From Planctomycetaceae bacterium (GTDB taxonomy: Bacteria; Planctomycetota; Planctomycetia; Planctomycetales; Planctomycetaceae), in contig JABISG010000050.1 in assembly GCA_018699955.1 (NCBI GenBank), positions 1-64,000 of the forward strand: 64,000 nt of DNA. The letters are read 5' to 3'. The notes beneath the pieces are model-generated. The model ran no database searches. It was given only the letters and a program-made list of their open reading frames with translations, and had not been told where the DNA came from. This document shows, one piece after another, positions 22,391 through 31,428 of the stretch (position 1 is the stretch's first letter; every line of letters starts with the position of its first letter). The translations under genes were made by a program, and so were the position numbers.

Positions 22391-25300
22391 TCAATCGACG
22401 TGTAGAAACTCGTTGCTGTTAAAAATCACTCGGCAGAAGGCCGGCAGGCCGTGTTGTTTGACGAACCGCGTTGTCAGTCGCCGTTCATCCGGCGTTGCCG
22501 ATCGTCCATAAGCGAGAACATAGGCACGCTCCACCTGTTGTTTCGGATCGTCGCCGGCTTCGCGTTGCAGACGATCGGCAAGACGGTCGGCCATGCGGAG
22601 GACGAAGGAATTGTTTAACAATGCCAATGCCTGCAGCGGCGTTGTTGTGACAGCGCGGCGCGGCGTTTTGGTCGAAGGGTCGGGGCAGTCAAAGACATCG
22701 AGAAAACGGTTTCGCCCCGAACGAACCCAGGTGCGATACAGGCTGCGGCGATGAAAGCTTTGTCCGATCGCATCGACTGGTTGATAGAACTGAGAATTGC
22801 GAGAAAACGTAGTGAAGTCTTCATAGCCGGGACCGGCGAGCGCAGGGTTGAGTTCTCCGGCGACAGTCAGGATCGTGTCGCGGAGGACTTCGGCTTCCAG
22901 TCGCACCGGCGACTTTTGCCAAAGCAGTCGATTGCCGGCATCGATCTTTTCCGCGTCGGAATTGGAACGCGATGCCTGCCGATATGTTGCCGACAATACA
23001 ATGGCACGCTGCAGTGCTTTGAGGCTCCAGTCGCTTCGGATCAACTCGCCGGCCAAATGATCGATGAGCAGTGGATGCGTGGGCCGGGCGCCGTTGAAAC
23101 CGAAATCGCTGGGCGTTTCCACCAGCCCGATACCGAAGTGGTAATGCCAGAGTCGATTGACGATCACGCGGGCAAACAGCGGATTCTTGCGGTCGCTTAA
23201 CCAGCGGGCCAATGCAATTCGGCGATCGGCATCGGGGCTGTCGGCAGCGAGGGCAAAGTCGGCATCGACACCCACCACGGCCGCCACGCCGCCCGGTGTC
23301 ACCACGCGTCCCTTCAGCACCGGGTTGCCTCGCTTCAACAGAAAGGCCGGTTCGGGAGTTCGCGGAACAACGGCGTACGACCTTGTTGCCTGCGCTCGGA
23401 TGCGTTGACTTTCCAGCCGCGCGATTTCAAAAAGTCGCTGTTCCCGCAGCTGTTTCGCTACCGGCCTCAGTTTGGCCAACAGCGATTCCGTGTCGATGGA
23501 GTCATACGAAACACCAGCCGACGCGGCGATCTGTGCCGGCGTGAGCGCGCGATCATAGAGGTGGACCTTGTCGATTTCAGCAGCCAGGAACCTGTTGCCG
23601 CCGGGAGGCATGTGACGCAAACCGAATAGCAGTTGCGCCTGCCCCTTCTTGAATGTGACCGGGCCGTTCGACTTGTATGACTTCCCATACGGACGGCCGT
23701 TGCGGTAACCGGTGATCGTGCCATTGGCACGGTAGACAATCGCCACATGCACAACGCCATTGTTCGCAGTGGTTTCATCGGTGCCGCCAAATTGTTGCGT
23801 TCGCTGGAAGCCACTACTACCGGGAAGCCAACGTCGCGGCGTTTGCTCGCCGAAGACGATTGCATCGAACACCGACCCATCGAGAGTTTGCAGGCTGACA
23901 ACTCCGCCGCCGCGCTGATCGAGACTGTCGAGCTTGACCCAGGCTTCCAAGGTGCGAGAGGAAATGTCGCGGTCGATTGGCACGGTGGTCACATAGCCCG
24001 ACTTGCCATCGGTATGCAGACGTCCCGCTTTCACTTTCGCCTTGCCATGCGATGTGCCGTGCAGTTTTCCGATGGCATCGTTCAGGTTGCCGTCAAAAGT
24101 CCAACGGGCAATCGGCTCGGGAACAGTGACTTTCGGTCGCGGTTTGCCACGTTGTTCCGCAAGAAGTTGTTTTCGTGCCGCCTCTTCCAACTGTGCATTT
24201 TGTCGATTGAGAGAATCAATCCTTGCCTGCAGCGCACTTGCGAAGTTGGACGACGCGGCAGATGTTGCTGCGCTCCCAATGTTACGTTCACCGTGACGCA
24301 CGCCACCGAGCGCGGCGGTTAACTGGTAGTATTCCGACTGCAGCACGGGATCGAACTTGTGATCGTGGCAACGGGCACAGTTAATCGTCAGGCCGAGGAA
24401 TGTTTGGCCGACCACGCTTACCACGTCTTCCAGTTCGTCCTGTCGCACGACGGCCCGCATGGCGGCGCTTTGCTGACTTTGGCCGACTTCATCGTACGGG
24501 CCGGCAACCAGAAAACCGGTGGCGATTGCCGCCGACGGATCATCGGGATTCAGCACATCGCCGGCCAGTTGCCGGCGGGCGAATTCATCGTAGGGCAAAT
24601 CATCGTTGAAGGCGGCGGTGACCCAGTCGCGGTATCGCCAGGAATTGGGGCGAAGCTTGTCGCGTTCAAACCCCTGACTCTCGCCAAAGCGAACGATGTC
24701 GAGCCAATGCCTGGCCCACCGTTCTCCGTAATGCGGCGAGGCAAGTAATCGATCGACCAATCGCTCGTAGGCACCGGGTGATTTGTCGGCGAGAAAGGCA
24801 TCGATATCCTCGGGCGTGGGAGGCAGGCCGACGAGGTCGAACGACAGCCGACGGATGAGCGTGCGTTTGTCGGCGGATGCCGACGGTGTGAGTTTTTGTT
24901 TCCGGAGCTTCGCGAGGACGAACGCATCGATGGGATTCTGTTGCCAATCGTCTGGACCATTTGACGTTGCATCTGGAATTTCAGGACGGCGAAGCGGTTT
25001 CAGCGACCACCAGTCGTAGCCCGCGCGATTCGACGTGGTGACACGGAACCGATCAATCGGATCGGTTCCCCATTTGGCACCGGACGTAATCCATGCAGAG
25101 AGAAGCCTCTTTTCATCGGCCGCGAGCGGCGCCTTTGGCGGCATATCACCATCGGTGATGCGTTCCCAGAGAAGACTGTCGCCTAAGCGTCCGGGAGTGA
25201 GGGCAGCCCCGCTGTCGCCGCCCTTCAGCATGGCGGCCTTGCTTGAAAGATCGAGGCCGCCTTTTTTGTCGGTCGCGTTGTGGCAGTCGAGGCAGCGTCG

Positions 25301-25444
25301 CGAAAGCAGCAGCGCGATTGTGTCGTCGAATGTCTTGGACTCGCGATTCCGTTTGGCTTCCTGTCCGGCATCGTCGCTGTTGACGGCAACACACAGGCAC
25401 AACGTCGTTATGAGTGCAACACACCCTGTGATTCTGGCAAGCAC
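22391..25444 (-). CDS. PSCyt1-DUF1549-LamG-DUF1553 protein
   Basis: This 1017-residue exported protein has a signal peptide (MLARITGCVALITTLCLCVAV), then a planctomycete cytochrome C domain with CLDCHN (C51, C54, H55). DUF1549 follows (about 160-380, with [22 protein letters not shown] and a second heme-type motif CARCHDHKFDP). A concanavalin/LamG-like domain covers about 455-635 (GKSGYVTTVPIDRDISSRTLEAWVKLDSLD), and the DUF1553 C-terminal domain about 725-1000 (NPLFARVIVNRLWHYHFGIGLVETPSDFG). Two CxxCH motifs make covalent heme possible. The physiological role is unknown, though polysaccharide-linked redox or binding functions are often proposed. It stands first in a two-gene unit with the DUF1501 gene. 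Confidence 0.9.
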   Translation of the reverse strand: MLARITGCVALITTLCLCVAVNSDDAGQEAKRNRESKTFDDTIALLLSRRCLDCHNATDKKGGLDLSSKAAMLKGGDSGAALTPGRLGDSLLWERITDGDMPPKAPLAADEKRLLSAWITSGAKWGTDPIDRFRVTTSNRAGYDWWSLKPLRRPEIPDATSNGPDDWQQNPIDAFVLAKLRKQKLTPSASADKRTLIRRLSFDLVGLPPTPEDIDAFLADKSPGAYERLVDRLLASPHYGERWARHWLDIVRFGESQGFERDKLRPNSWRYRDWVTAAFNDDLPYDEFARRQLAGDVLNPDDPSAAIATGFLVAGPYDEVGQSQQSAAMRAVVRQDELEDVVSVVGQTFLGLTINCARCHDHKFDPVLQSEYYQLTAALGGVRHGERNIGSAATSAASSNFASALQARIDSLNRQNAQLEEAARKQLLAEQRGKPRPKVTVPEPIARWTFDGNLNDAIGKLHGTSHGKAKVKAGRLHTDGKSGYVTTVPIDRDISSRTLEAWVKLDSLDQRGGGVVSLQTLDGSVFDAIVFGEQTPRRWLPGSSGFQRTQQFGGTDETTANNGVVHVAIVYRANGTITGYRNGRPYGKSYKSNGPVTFKKGQAQLLFGLRHMPPGGNRFLAAEIDKVHLYDRALTPAQIAASAGVSYDSIDTESLLAKLRPVAKQLREQRLFEIARLESQRIRAQATRSYAVVPRTPEPAFLLKRGNPVLKGRVVTPGGVAAVVGVDADFALAADSPDADRRIALARWLSDRKNPLFARVIVNRLWHYHFGIGLVETPSDFGFNGARPTHPLLIDHLAGELIRSDWSLKALQRAIVLSATYRQASRSNSDAEKIDAGNRLLWQKSPVRLEAEVLRDTILTVAGELNPALAGPGYEDFTTFSRNSQFYQPVDAIGQSFHRRSLYRTWVRSGRNRFLDVFDCPDPSTKTPRRAVTTTPLQALALLNNSFVLRMADRLADRLQREAGDDPKQQVERAYVLAYGRSATPDERRLTTRFVKQHGLPAFCRVIFNSNEFLHVD

Positions 25445-25681
25445 GGTCCACCACTCCCCTGTTGGTTCGACAGCCGGGCGGAGACAGTACCGGCATCGGA
25501 CTGCTCCCAGCAGTGGCTATGCTACCACAGAAACGCGTGGCAAAGCGAACGGTCGAGTGGCGTGCGGTTCGTGGCGACACCATTCAGAAAGTCGGTATGC
25601 TTTCGCCAACCGGGGAAGCATCGCACCGCATGAAAGCGGCCACTACGAACCTGCAACCGCGTGAATGCGATTGTTATGAAT

Positions 25682-27592
25682 TTACGCGGCGAATTGGCGG
25701 TCGCCCCACATTGCGACATTCAACATCGGCCACAGCCACATGCCGGCGCTGGGGATGTTGTCGGCCAGTTCGCGAACGGTCTCGGGTTGGAAGACTTCGT
25801 GAGCAAAGGGACTGCCAAGCAGCGTTTCGCGGGCCCACGATTGCCACGGTCCCGCGAGCCAATCGGCAACCGGTGTGGGAAAGCTTGCCTTGGGGCGATT
25901 GGCCAATGTCGATGGCATGATTTTCCCCGCCACGCGACGAAGTACCTTCTTGGATTGAAGTGTCCCCCGAGCGTTCAATTCGGCCGAGCAAAGATAAGGC
26001 GCGTGTTCATCGTGCGCCACATCGATTTTGAACCGCCGCGGTACACGAAACATCTGCTCGACCAAATGATGATCGGTAAACGGCACGCGTGCTTCGAGGC
26101 CGGCGAGCATCGTGGCGCTGTCGAGCCGCGCGAGCAGCGCTTCGAGATTGACCCGATGTAGCATCACCGTCTGTTGGCCGGCGGTTGTGCGATTCTGTGC
26201 AGAATCCAATTCCGCCGAATAACATTCGGCCATCGTTTGGTCTTCCTCAGCCTGTTTCCATGCCCAAGGCTGTAACAGAGAGGTCTTGGCGGCGGCCGGG
26301 ATCAAACTGTTGAGCGCGAAGTAATGGTCGGTCGCCGACGTGAATTGGTCGCAACCATACTGTCGTCGCATGCTGGCACGGAACATTCCCGCTGCGGCCG
26401 ACGATCCTTCCCAACGGTTCTCCTGCCATTGCCTATAGCGGTCGAAATCGTTTCCCGCCCAATGCTGCACGGCATAGCCACACAGCAACTCGTCGGCACC
26501 TTCACCGCCGAGGACAACCCCGGCCGACTGTTTCATGTCTTCCGCCAAACGATAAATGATGACGTCACTCGGCGTGGAGACCGGCGTGGCATAAGCGCCC
26601 ACCATCGACTGCCAATGCTCGCGATACTCGTCGGCCGAAACTTGCGTTTCGTTAAAATCGAATCGGGAATGTTCGGCAGACCGACGGGCGTGGGCGAAGT
26701 CGCCGTTCGTATCGTTTTCGCCTCCGCCGCAGCGCCCCGGCAGCGACCGCGACGTGGAATCACGCATCAACGACGCGATGGTGTTCGAATCGACTCCGCC
26801 GCTGAGAAACATGCCGACGGGGACATCGCTGGCAAGTCGGCATTCCACAGCATCGCGCAGGCCGGTTTCGAGTTGTTCGGTAGCCGTGTCGAAATCGATA
26901 TCGGGGTCTTCGGCGGGATAGTCCCAGTAGCGAGAAATGCGAATATCTTCCCCGCGTTTCTGTAACATTTCTCCGGGCAGCAGTTGCCAGATCCCGCGAT
27001 AGACCGTCGCTCGTCCCAGAGTGATCCGCAACGTTGTGAGGTAATGGCTCACGGCTGGCAGGTGCGGGGCGGCAGAGAAGCGGGGATGCTTGAGTATGGC
27101 GTCGATGCTGCTGGCGAACACGGTGTGATTTTCGACGTCGGCCAGAAACAACGGCTTGACGCCAAACCGGTCGCGGACCAACAGCAGCGAGTCATCGCGA
27201 AAGTCGTAAACGCCGAATGCAAACATACCGCGCAAATGATCGACACACTGCGATCCCCACTGCAAATAGGCGGCCATGACGACTTCGGTGTCGGACCGCG
27301 TTTTGAAGTGGTAACCACCGCCGGCCAGTTCCCGGCGCAATTCTTTGTCGTTGTAGATTTCTCCGTTGTACACCAAGACTGTTTGCCCGTCGGGTGAAAT
27401 CCAGGGCTGCGCCCCGCCGCGCCGATCGCGGATGGCCAGACGACGATGCGCGAAGGCGATGTTGTCTTTCACGAAATCGCCGGCATCGTCGGGACCACGT
27501 GCCTGCATGGTGTCGCGCATCGACAGCAGCTCACCGCGGCCAATCCGCGGGCGGTCTCCCGATTCTGCCACAATTCCAAGAATTCCGCACAT
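25682..27592 (-). CDS. asnB: Glutamine-hydrolysing asparagine synthetase family protein
   Basis: This 636-residue enzyme begins MCGILGIV, so after Met removal Cys2 is the N-terminal nucleophile of the class II glutaminase domain. RLAIRDRRGG, YNGEIYN and FKTRSDTEVVM follow. The synthetase domain has the PP-loop SGGVDS (264-269) and VLGGEGADELLCGY. It uses glutamine and ATP to amidate aspartate or an analogue. A long extension and several insertions in the C-terminal half (about 410-500) suggest one of the AsnB-like amidotransferases of uncertain substrate rather than the housekeeping enzyme. The start at 27592 is fixed by the required N-terminal Cys. The frame upstream of it is spurious. Confidence 0.88.
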   Translation of the reverse strand: MCGILGIVAESGDRPRIGRGELLSMRDTMQARGPDDAGDFVKDNIAFAHRRLAIRDRRGGAQPWISPDGQTVLVYNGEIYNDKELRRELAGGGYHFKTRSDTEVVMAAYLQWGSQCVDHLRGMFAFGVYDFRDDSLLLVRDRFGVKPLFLADVENHTVFASSIDAILKHPRFSAAPHLPAVSHYLTTLRITLGRATVYRGIWQLLPGEMLQKRGEDIRISRYWDYPAEDPDIDFDTATEQLETGLRDAVECRLASDVPVGMFLSGGVDSNTIASLMRDSTSRSLPGRCGGGENDTNGDFAHARRSAEHSRFDFNETQVSADEYREHWQSMVGAYATPVSTPSDVIIYRLAEDMKQSAGVVLGGEGADELLCGYAVQHWAGNDFDRYRQWQENRWEGSSAAAGMFRASMRRQYGCDQFTSATDHYFALNSLIPAAAKTSLLQPWAWKQAEEDQTMAECYSAELDSAQNRTTAGQQTVMLHRVNLEALLARLDSATMLAGLEARVPFTDHHLVEQMFRVPRRFKIDVAHDEHAPYLCSAELNARGTLQSKKVLRRVAGKIMPSTLANRPKASFPTPVADWLAGPWQSWARETLLGSPFAHEVFQPETVRELADNIPSAGMWLWPMLNVAMWGDRQFAA

Positions 27593-28067
27593 GCTGTGAA
27601 TCCAGATCGGTGAAACGCGTGAGAGTCTGACGAAGGTTGGGACCCACGGTACGCAGCCGGTGGGCTTTGCGGTGTGTGATACCGACACGGTCTTGAAATT
27701 TGGTCGCCGAACGATTGAAGCGGAATTTCCGCTGCGTCCCGTCCTGCCGGTTGTATCGGCCGCGGCAAGCGTGCCGGAACACGGACACCGTTTTCGCATC
27801 GGTTGTAGCCGTCACCCCAATCGCACCGGTCGTTCTGATTGAGGTCGGTTGTTCCGATTGGGCAAGAAGCCAATGGACTGCACGATTCCAGCGTGAATGC
27901 GTGATGCCGTCGGCTCAAAACTCCGAAATTCAGCGGACCGGATCGGCGGACTCTGTGAAACTTTCGTCGATTTGTTAAGATTTGCAGTGATATCGCGTGA
28001 CAGACAACGCGGGGCAGTTCCCCTCGGCACAACGAGTGATCGCCGGTTTCTGAATTGGAATTCTTAT
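27593..28067. other. Divergent promoter region
   Basis: This 475-bp gap lies between the divergent asnB-like gene and the SEC-C protein gene. No gene or strong repeat is seen. Short frames that run into both neighbours have no protein-like composition. Promoters for both directions must be here, but none is clear. Confidence 0.4.
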
Positions 28068-30230
28068 ATGTCCATCGATCCATACAGTCCCTGTCCCTGC
28101 GGCAGCGGTAAGAAGTTCAAGTTCTGCTGCGTGGACCTTGCCGAACCAATGGAAAAGGTTCACCGTCACCGCGAACACCATCAGCCGCGGATGGCATTGC
28201 AGGTGTTGGACCGGATTGAGAAGAAGCACGCGACGAATCCGTGGGCGCTGATCGAGCGGGCTTCAATTCATTTGGACGAGGGAGACGCGAACGCAGCCAA
28301 GGCGGCGCTCGAGCAACTTCGCGAAAACGAACCGAATCACGAGTTGGCAATTGTGCTGCATGCGATCGCCGTGTTCGATGCAGACGGTTTCGACGTGGCG
28401 AAGTCGTTTATCTACGAAGCTTTTCTGAAATGTGCGAACACCCATTATGAAATGCTGAGCGGACTGGCCCTCAGCATTGCTTCGCTGATGGCGGCCGCCC
28501 AGAGGCACATGGCGGCTCGACAGTTTTTGACTTTGGCCATGCGGCTGGCCCCGCAAGAGCGTCAGCAGGAAATCTTTCTGGAACTGCTGCGGTTCGACAG
28601 CAGCAGCGACTTTCCCTATCCGTTGCGCAGCGTTCATCAGTTGGTGCCATTTACCGGTGCGGCCGACTTGAAGAGCCAGGCGGACGAAGCGGAGCGACTG
28701 GCGGAATTGGGCTGCTGCGAGCCGGCGGCCGAAGTGTTCACACGTCTCGGCGAGGAGCAGCCGGACTGTGCCGTGTTTTGGCAGAACGCGGGCATCTGCC
28801 GGGCGTGGGCAGGTGACGAACAATCGGCGGCCGACGCACTGCATCTCGCCGCACAATTGCACGACGACTTCGACACGGCGGTTGAACTGGAGACGATGGC
28901 GCAATTGCTCGACCTGACTCACACCGAGGATGTCGTCCGCTTCGGGCAGGCCGAGTATCGTGTGCAGTCGGCCTCGAAACTGTTGAGTCAGTTCTCCGAT
29001 CACGCGCGGATCGTCTCTCTGCCACTTCCCCCACTTCAAGAAGGACAATCGCCGGAGGAACAGCCCGTCGGCTTTCTGCACGTGATCGACCGAGACGATC
29101 CGGCCGAGTCGGACGTCGGCTCACTCACACTTGAGACAATTCCGAATGTTGAAGCGGACATTTCTGTTTTCGACGGCGATCCACGCAAGGATCAGCCGGC
29201 GATGGCATTCATATCGGGTTTGGAAGGTGAGCGGTTTGATGCCGCCAAGAAGTTGTTTGAAGAAACCGCCGGCGACAATGTGGAAGTGGTGACGCCCAAA
29301 GACGGCGACGAAGAATTCGCCGGGACACGGTCGATTCCCTCGCAACTTCGGTTGCTGCATTGGCAGTGGCATTCACCTGCAAAAACGCCGGGGGTTCTCG
29401 TTGAAAATCTGGAACAACAGAAATGGCGCGAGGTCATTGAAGAAGGTTGGGTGAATCAGCCGCAGGAGGCGTTACGAGGAAAGTCGCCCCGCGAAGCGAT
29501 GGACGACGAGGAATTACGGCTCCCGTTGACCGCATCGGTGTACGCACTGGACGCCCTTTGCGACCGCAACAATAACGCCCTGGATGTCGAGGGACTCTGC
29601 GATCGTCTGAACATCAAGCCGGTCAGTTTGATCGAAGTAACCGATGAGACGCCGTTAAACGCCTTTTCGGCCATGCAGTTGAACCGATTGCCAGTGAAGA
29701 AACTGAACGACGAGCAACTCAACCTCGCGTTGAACCGATCGTTGCTGCTACATCATTCACGGTTTCTGTATGACGTGCTGATCGAAGCACTCGGCCGTCC
29801 CAGTTGCGCCGAGCAAATCAACCGCGAACGTGCCTACATGTCGTTAGTTGAGTTGTGCAAAGCACAATTCCGTCGAGAAGAAGCGATCGAGTGGGTCAAG
29901 AAGGGGGCCGAACTGGACGGCGATGGTCCCAACGCGTTTCAACAACAGGTGATTTGGAAACTTCGCGAGTTGACGATTCGCCTGGACAATCCCGATGACC
30001 CGGAACTGAAGCCGCTGCTGGAACTTCTTTACACCCGTTACGCAACGAAGTTGCCCGAACTGGGTGAGCAACTGGATGAATTGTGCGAGACGCGTGGCAT
30101 TCCGGCACCCTGGCGAGATGCCGCTTCGATCATCACATCGGCCACAGCGGCAGAGGGCGGAGGTTGGAATCCTGATTCCGGCTCGGAGCCGGCCGGCGGC
30201 GAGAAGAAGTTGTGGTTACCCGGCCAATAG
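28068..30230 (+). CDS. SEC-C zinc motif and TPR-repeat protein
   Basis: This 720-residue cytosolic protein starts MSIDPYSPCPCGSGKKFKFCC, an N-terminal SEC-C zinc-binding motif (C-x-C...CC) like the one at the end of SecA. A helical repeat region follows (about 30-330) with TPR-like units such as RMALQVLDRIEKKHATNPWALIERASIHLDEGD and HLAAQLHDDFDTAVELETMAQLL. The middle (about 340-560) is mixed and the C-terminal part is again helical (LVELCKAQFRREEAIEWVKKGAELD). It probably binds partners or nucleic acid/ribosome-linked factors, and no catalytic motif is seen. The start is chosen at ATG 28068, where the zinc motif begins. Confidence 0.8.
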   Translation: MSIDPYSPCPCGSGKKFKFCCVDLAEPMEKVHRHREHHQPRMALQVLDRIEKKHATNPWALIERASIHLDEGDANAAKAALEQLRENEPNHELAIVLHAIAVFDADGFDVAKSFIYEAFLKCANTHYEMLSGLALSIASLMAAAQRHMAARQFLTLAMRLAPQERQQEIFLELLRFDSSSDFPYPLRSVHQLVPFTGAADLKSQADEAERLAELGCCEPAAEVFTRLGEEQPDCAVFWQNAGICRAWAGDEQSAADALHLAAQLHDDFDTAVELETMAQLLDLTHTEDVVRFGQAEYRVQSASKLLSQFSDHARIVSLPLPPLQEGQSPEEQPVGFLHVIDRDDPAESDVGSLTLETIPNVEADISVFDGDPRKDQPAMAFISGLEGERFDAAKKLFEETAGDNVEVVTPKDGDEEFAGTRSIPSQLRLLHWQWHSPAKTPGVLVENLEQQKWREVIEEGWVNQPQEALRGKSPREAMDDEELRLPLTASVYALDALCDRNNNALDVEGLCDRLNIKPVSLIEVTDETPLNAFSAMQLNRLPVKKLNDEQLNLALNRSLLLHHSRFLYDVLIEALGRPSCAEQINRERAYMSLVELCKAQFRREEAIEWVKKGAELDGDGPNAFQQQVIWKLRELTIRLDNPDDPELKPLLELLYTRYATKLPELGEQLDELCETRGIPAPWRDAASIITSATAAEGGGWNPDSGSEPAGGEKKLWLPGQ

Positions 30231-30279
30231 TCGTCGGTTGATTGGCCGTTCATCTGCATCAATTAGGCGTTACAGTCGC

Positions 30280-31419
30280 ATGACCGAACAGTTCGCCGAC
30301 GAGGCGCACGCGATGCAGCGGGCGTGCGAGTTGGCCGCGAAAGGCGTTGGCGCCGTCGAACCGAACCCGCCTGTCGGTGCCGTCGTTGTCGATGACAATC
30401 TGCGGTCTATCGGCGAAGGATTTCACGAATCGTTCGGAACGGCGCATGCGGAAGTGAACGCGCTCAGGCAAGCCGGAGAGAACGCGCACGGGGCAACGCT
30501 GTTTGTCACGCTCGAACCCTGCTGTCACACCGGCAAGACGCCGCCATGCACATGGGCGGTTATCGATGCCGGCATCAAAAAAGTCGTCATCGGCATGCGC
30601 GATCCATCGCCCCACGCCGACGGCCGGGGCATCGCAGAATTGCAGCAGGCCGGCATCGAGGTTGAGGTGGGTGTACTCGCAGCGGAAGCCGCACGACTGG
30701 CGGCCCCGTTCGTCAAACGCGTCAGCAGGTCGCTTCCCTACGTACACGCCAAATGGGCCATGACGCTCGACGGGAAGATCGCAACGCGAACGGGCGACTC
30801 GCAGTGGATTTCCAATGAGGCATCCCGTCGAAAGGTCCACGAGTTAAGAGGACGAATGGATGCGATCGTCGTCGGCCGCGGCACAGCGATTGCCGACGAT
30901 CCGCTGCTGACGGCTCGTCCGCCCGGACCGCGCACACCCGTTCGCATCGTATTCGACAGTCGGGCGGAATTGCCCGCGACTTCACAACTCGTTCGCACCG
31001 CGGCTGACGTCCCGTTACTGGTGGTCGCGCACCAATCGGCGACAGCAGGGAACATCGCAAAGTTAACCTCAGCAGGTGCCGAAGTGCTGACGTTTGACAC
31101 CGCAGGCGATGCGGCAGAGACCGCCAGCCACCCCGATCCACGCGCGCTGCTCGAAGAGTTGGGCCGCCGTGAAATGACCAACGTGCTGCTGGAAGGCGGT
31201 GGCCAACTGCTCGGCACGTTCTTTGATCAACAACTCATCGACGAATGCCACATCTTCGTTGCACCGAAACTTGTCGGCGGCGCCGATGCGATTGGACCGC
31301 TATCAGGTCGGGGCGTCGAACAGATGGCAGCCGCCGTGGGACTCATCGACGCGCAGATCGAATTGGTCGATGGTGACATCTACATTGACGGCCCGCTATC
31401 AACGACGAACGGCGGCTGA
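30280..31419 (+). CDS. ribD: Bifunctional riboflavin biosynthesis protein RibD
   Basis: This 379-residue enzyme makes two consecutive steps of riboflavin synthesis: deamination of the pyrimidinone intermediate and NADPH-dependent reduction of its ribosyl side chain. The N-terminal cytidine-deaminase-like domain has the zinc ligands in HAE (H56-E58) and EPCCHTGKTPPC (C81, C90). The C-terminal RibD reductase domain (about 150-375) begins PYVHAKWAMTLDGKIATRTGDSQWIS and contains VLLEGGGQLLGTFFDQQLIDE. ATG 30280 gives a normal-length protein. Earlier codons in the frame overlap the SEC-C gene and are rejected. It lies 49 bp after the SEC-C gene, possibly co-transcribed. No ribE/ribBA is adjacent. 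Confidence 0.93.
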   Translation: MTEQFADEAHAMQRACELAAKGVGAVEPNPPVGAVVVDDNLRSIGEGFHESFGTAHAEVNALRQAGENAHGATLFVTLEPCCHTGKTPPCTWAVIDAGIKKVVIGMRDPSPHADGRGIAELQQAGIEVEVGVLAAEAARLAAPFVKRVSRSLPYVHAKWAMTLDGKIATRTGDSQWISNEASRRKVHELRGRMDAIVVGRGTAIADDPLLTARPPGPRTPVRIVFDSRAELPATSQLVRTAADVPLLVVAHQSATAGNIAKLTSAGAEVLTFDTAGDAAETASHPDPRALLEELGRREMTNVLLEGGGQLLGTFFDQQLIDECHIFVAPKLVGGADAIGPLSGRGVEQMAAAVGLIDAQIELVDGDIYIDGPLSTTNGG

Positions 31420-31428
31420 GAATCCCAC

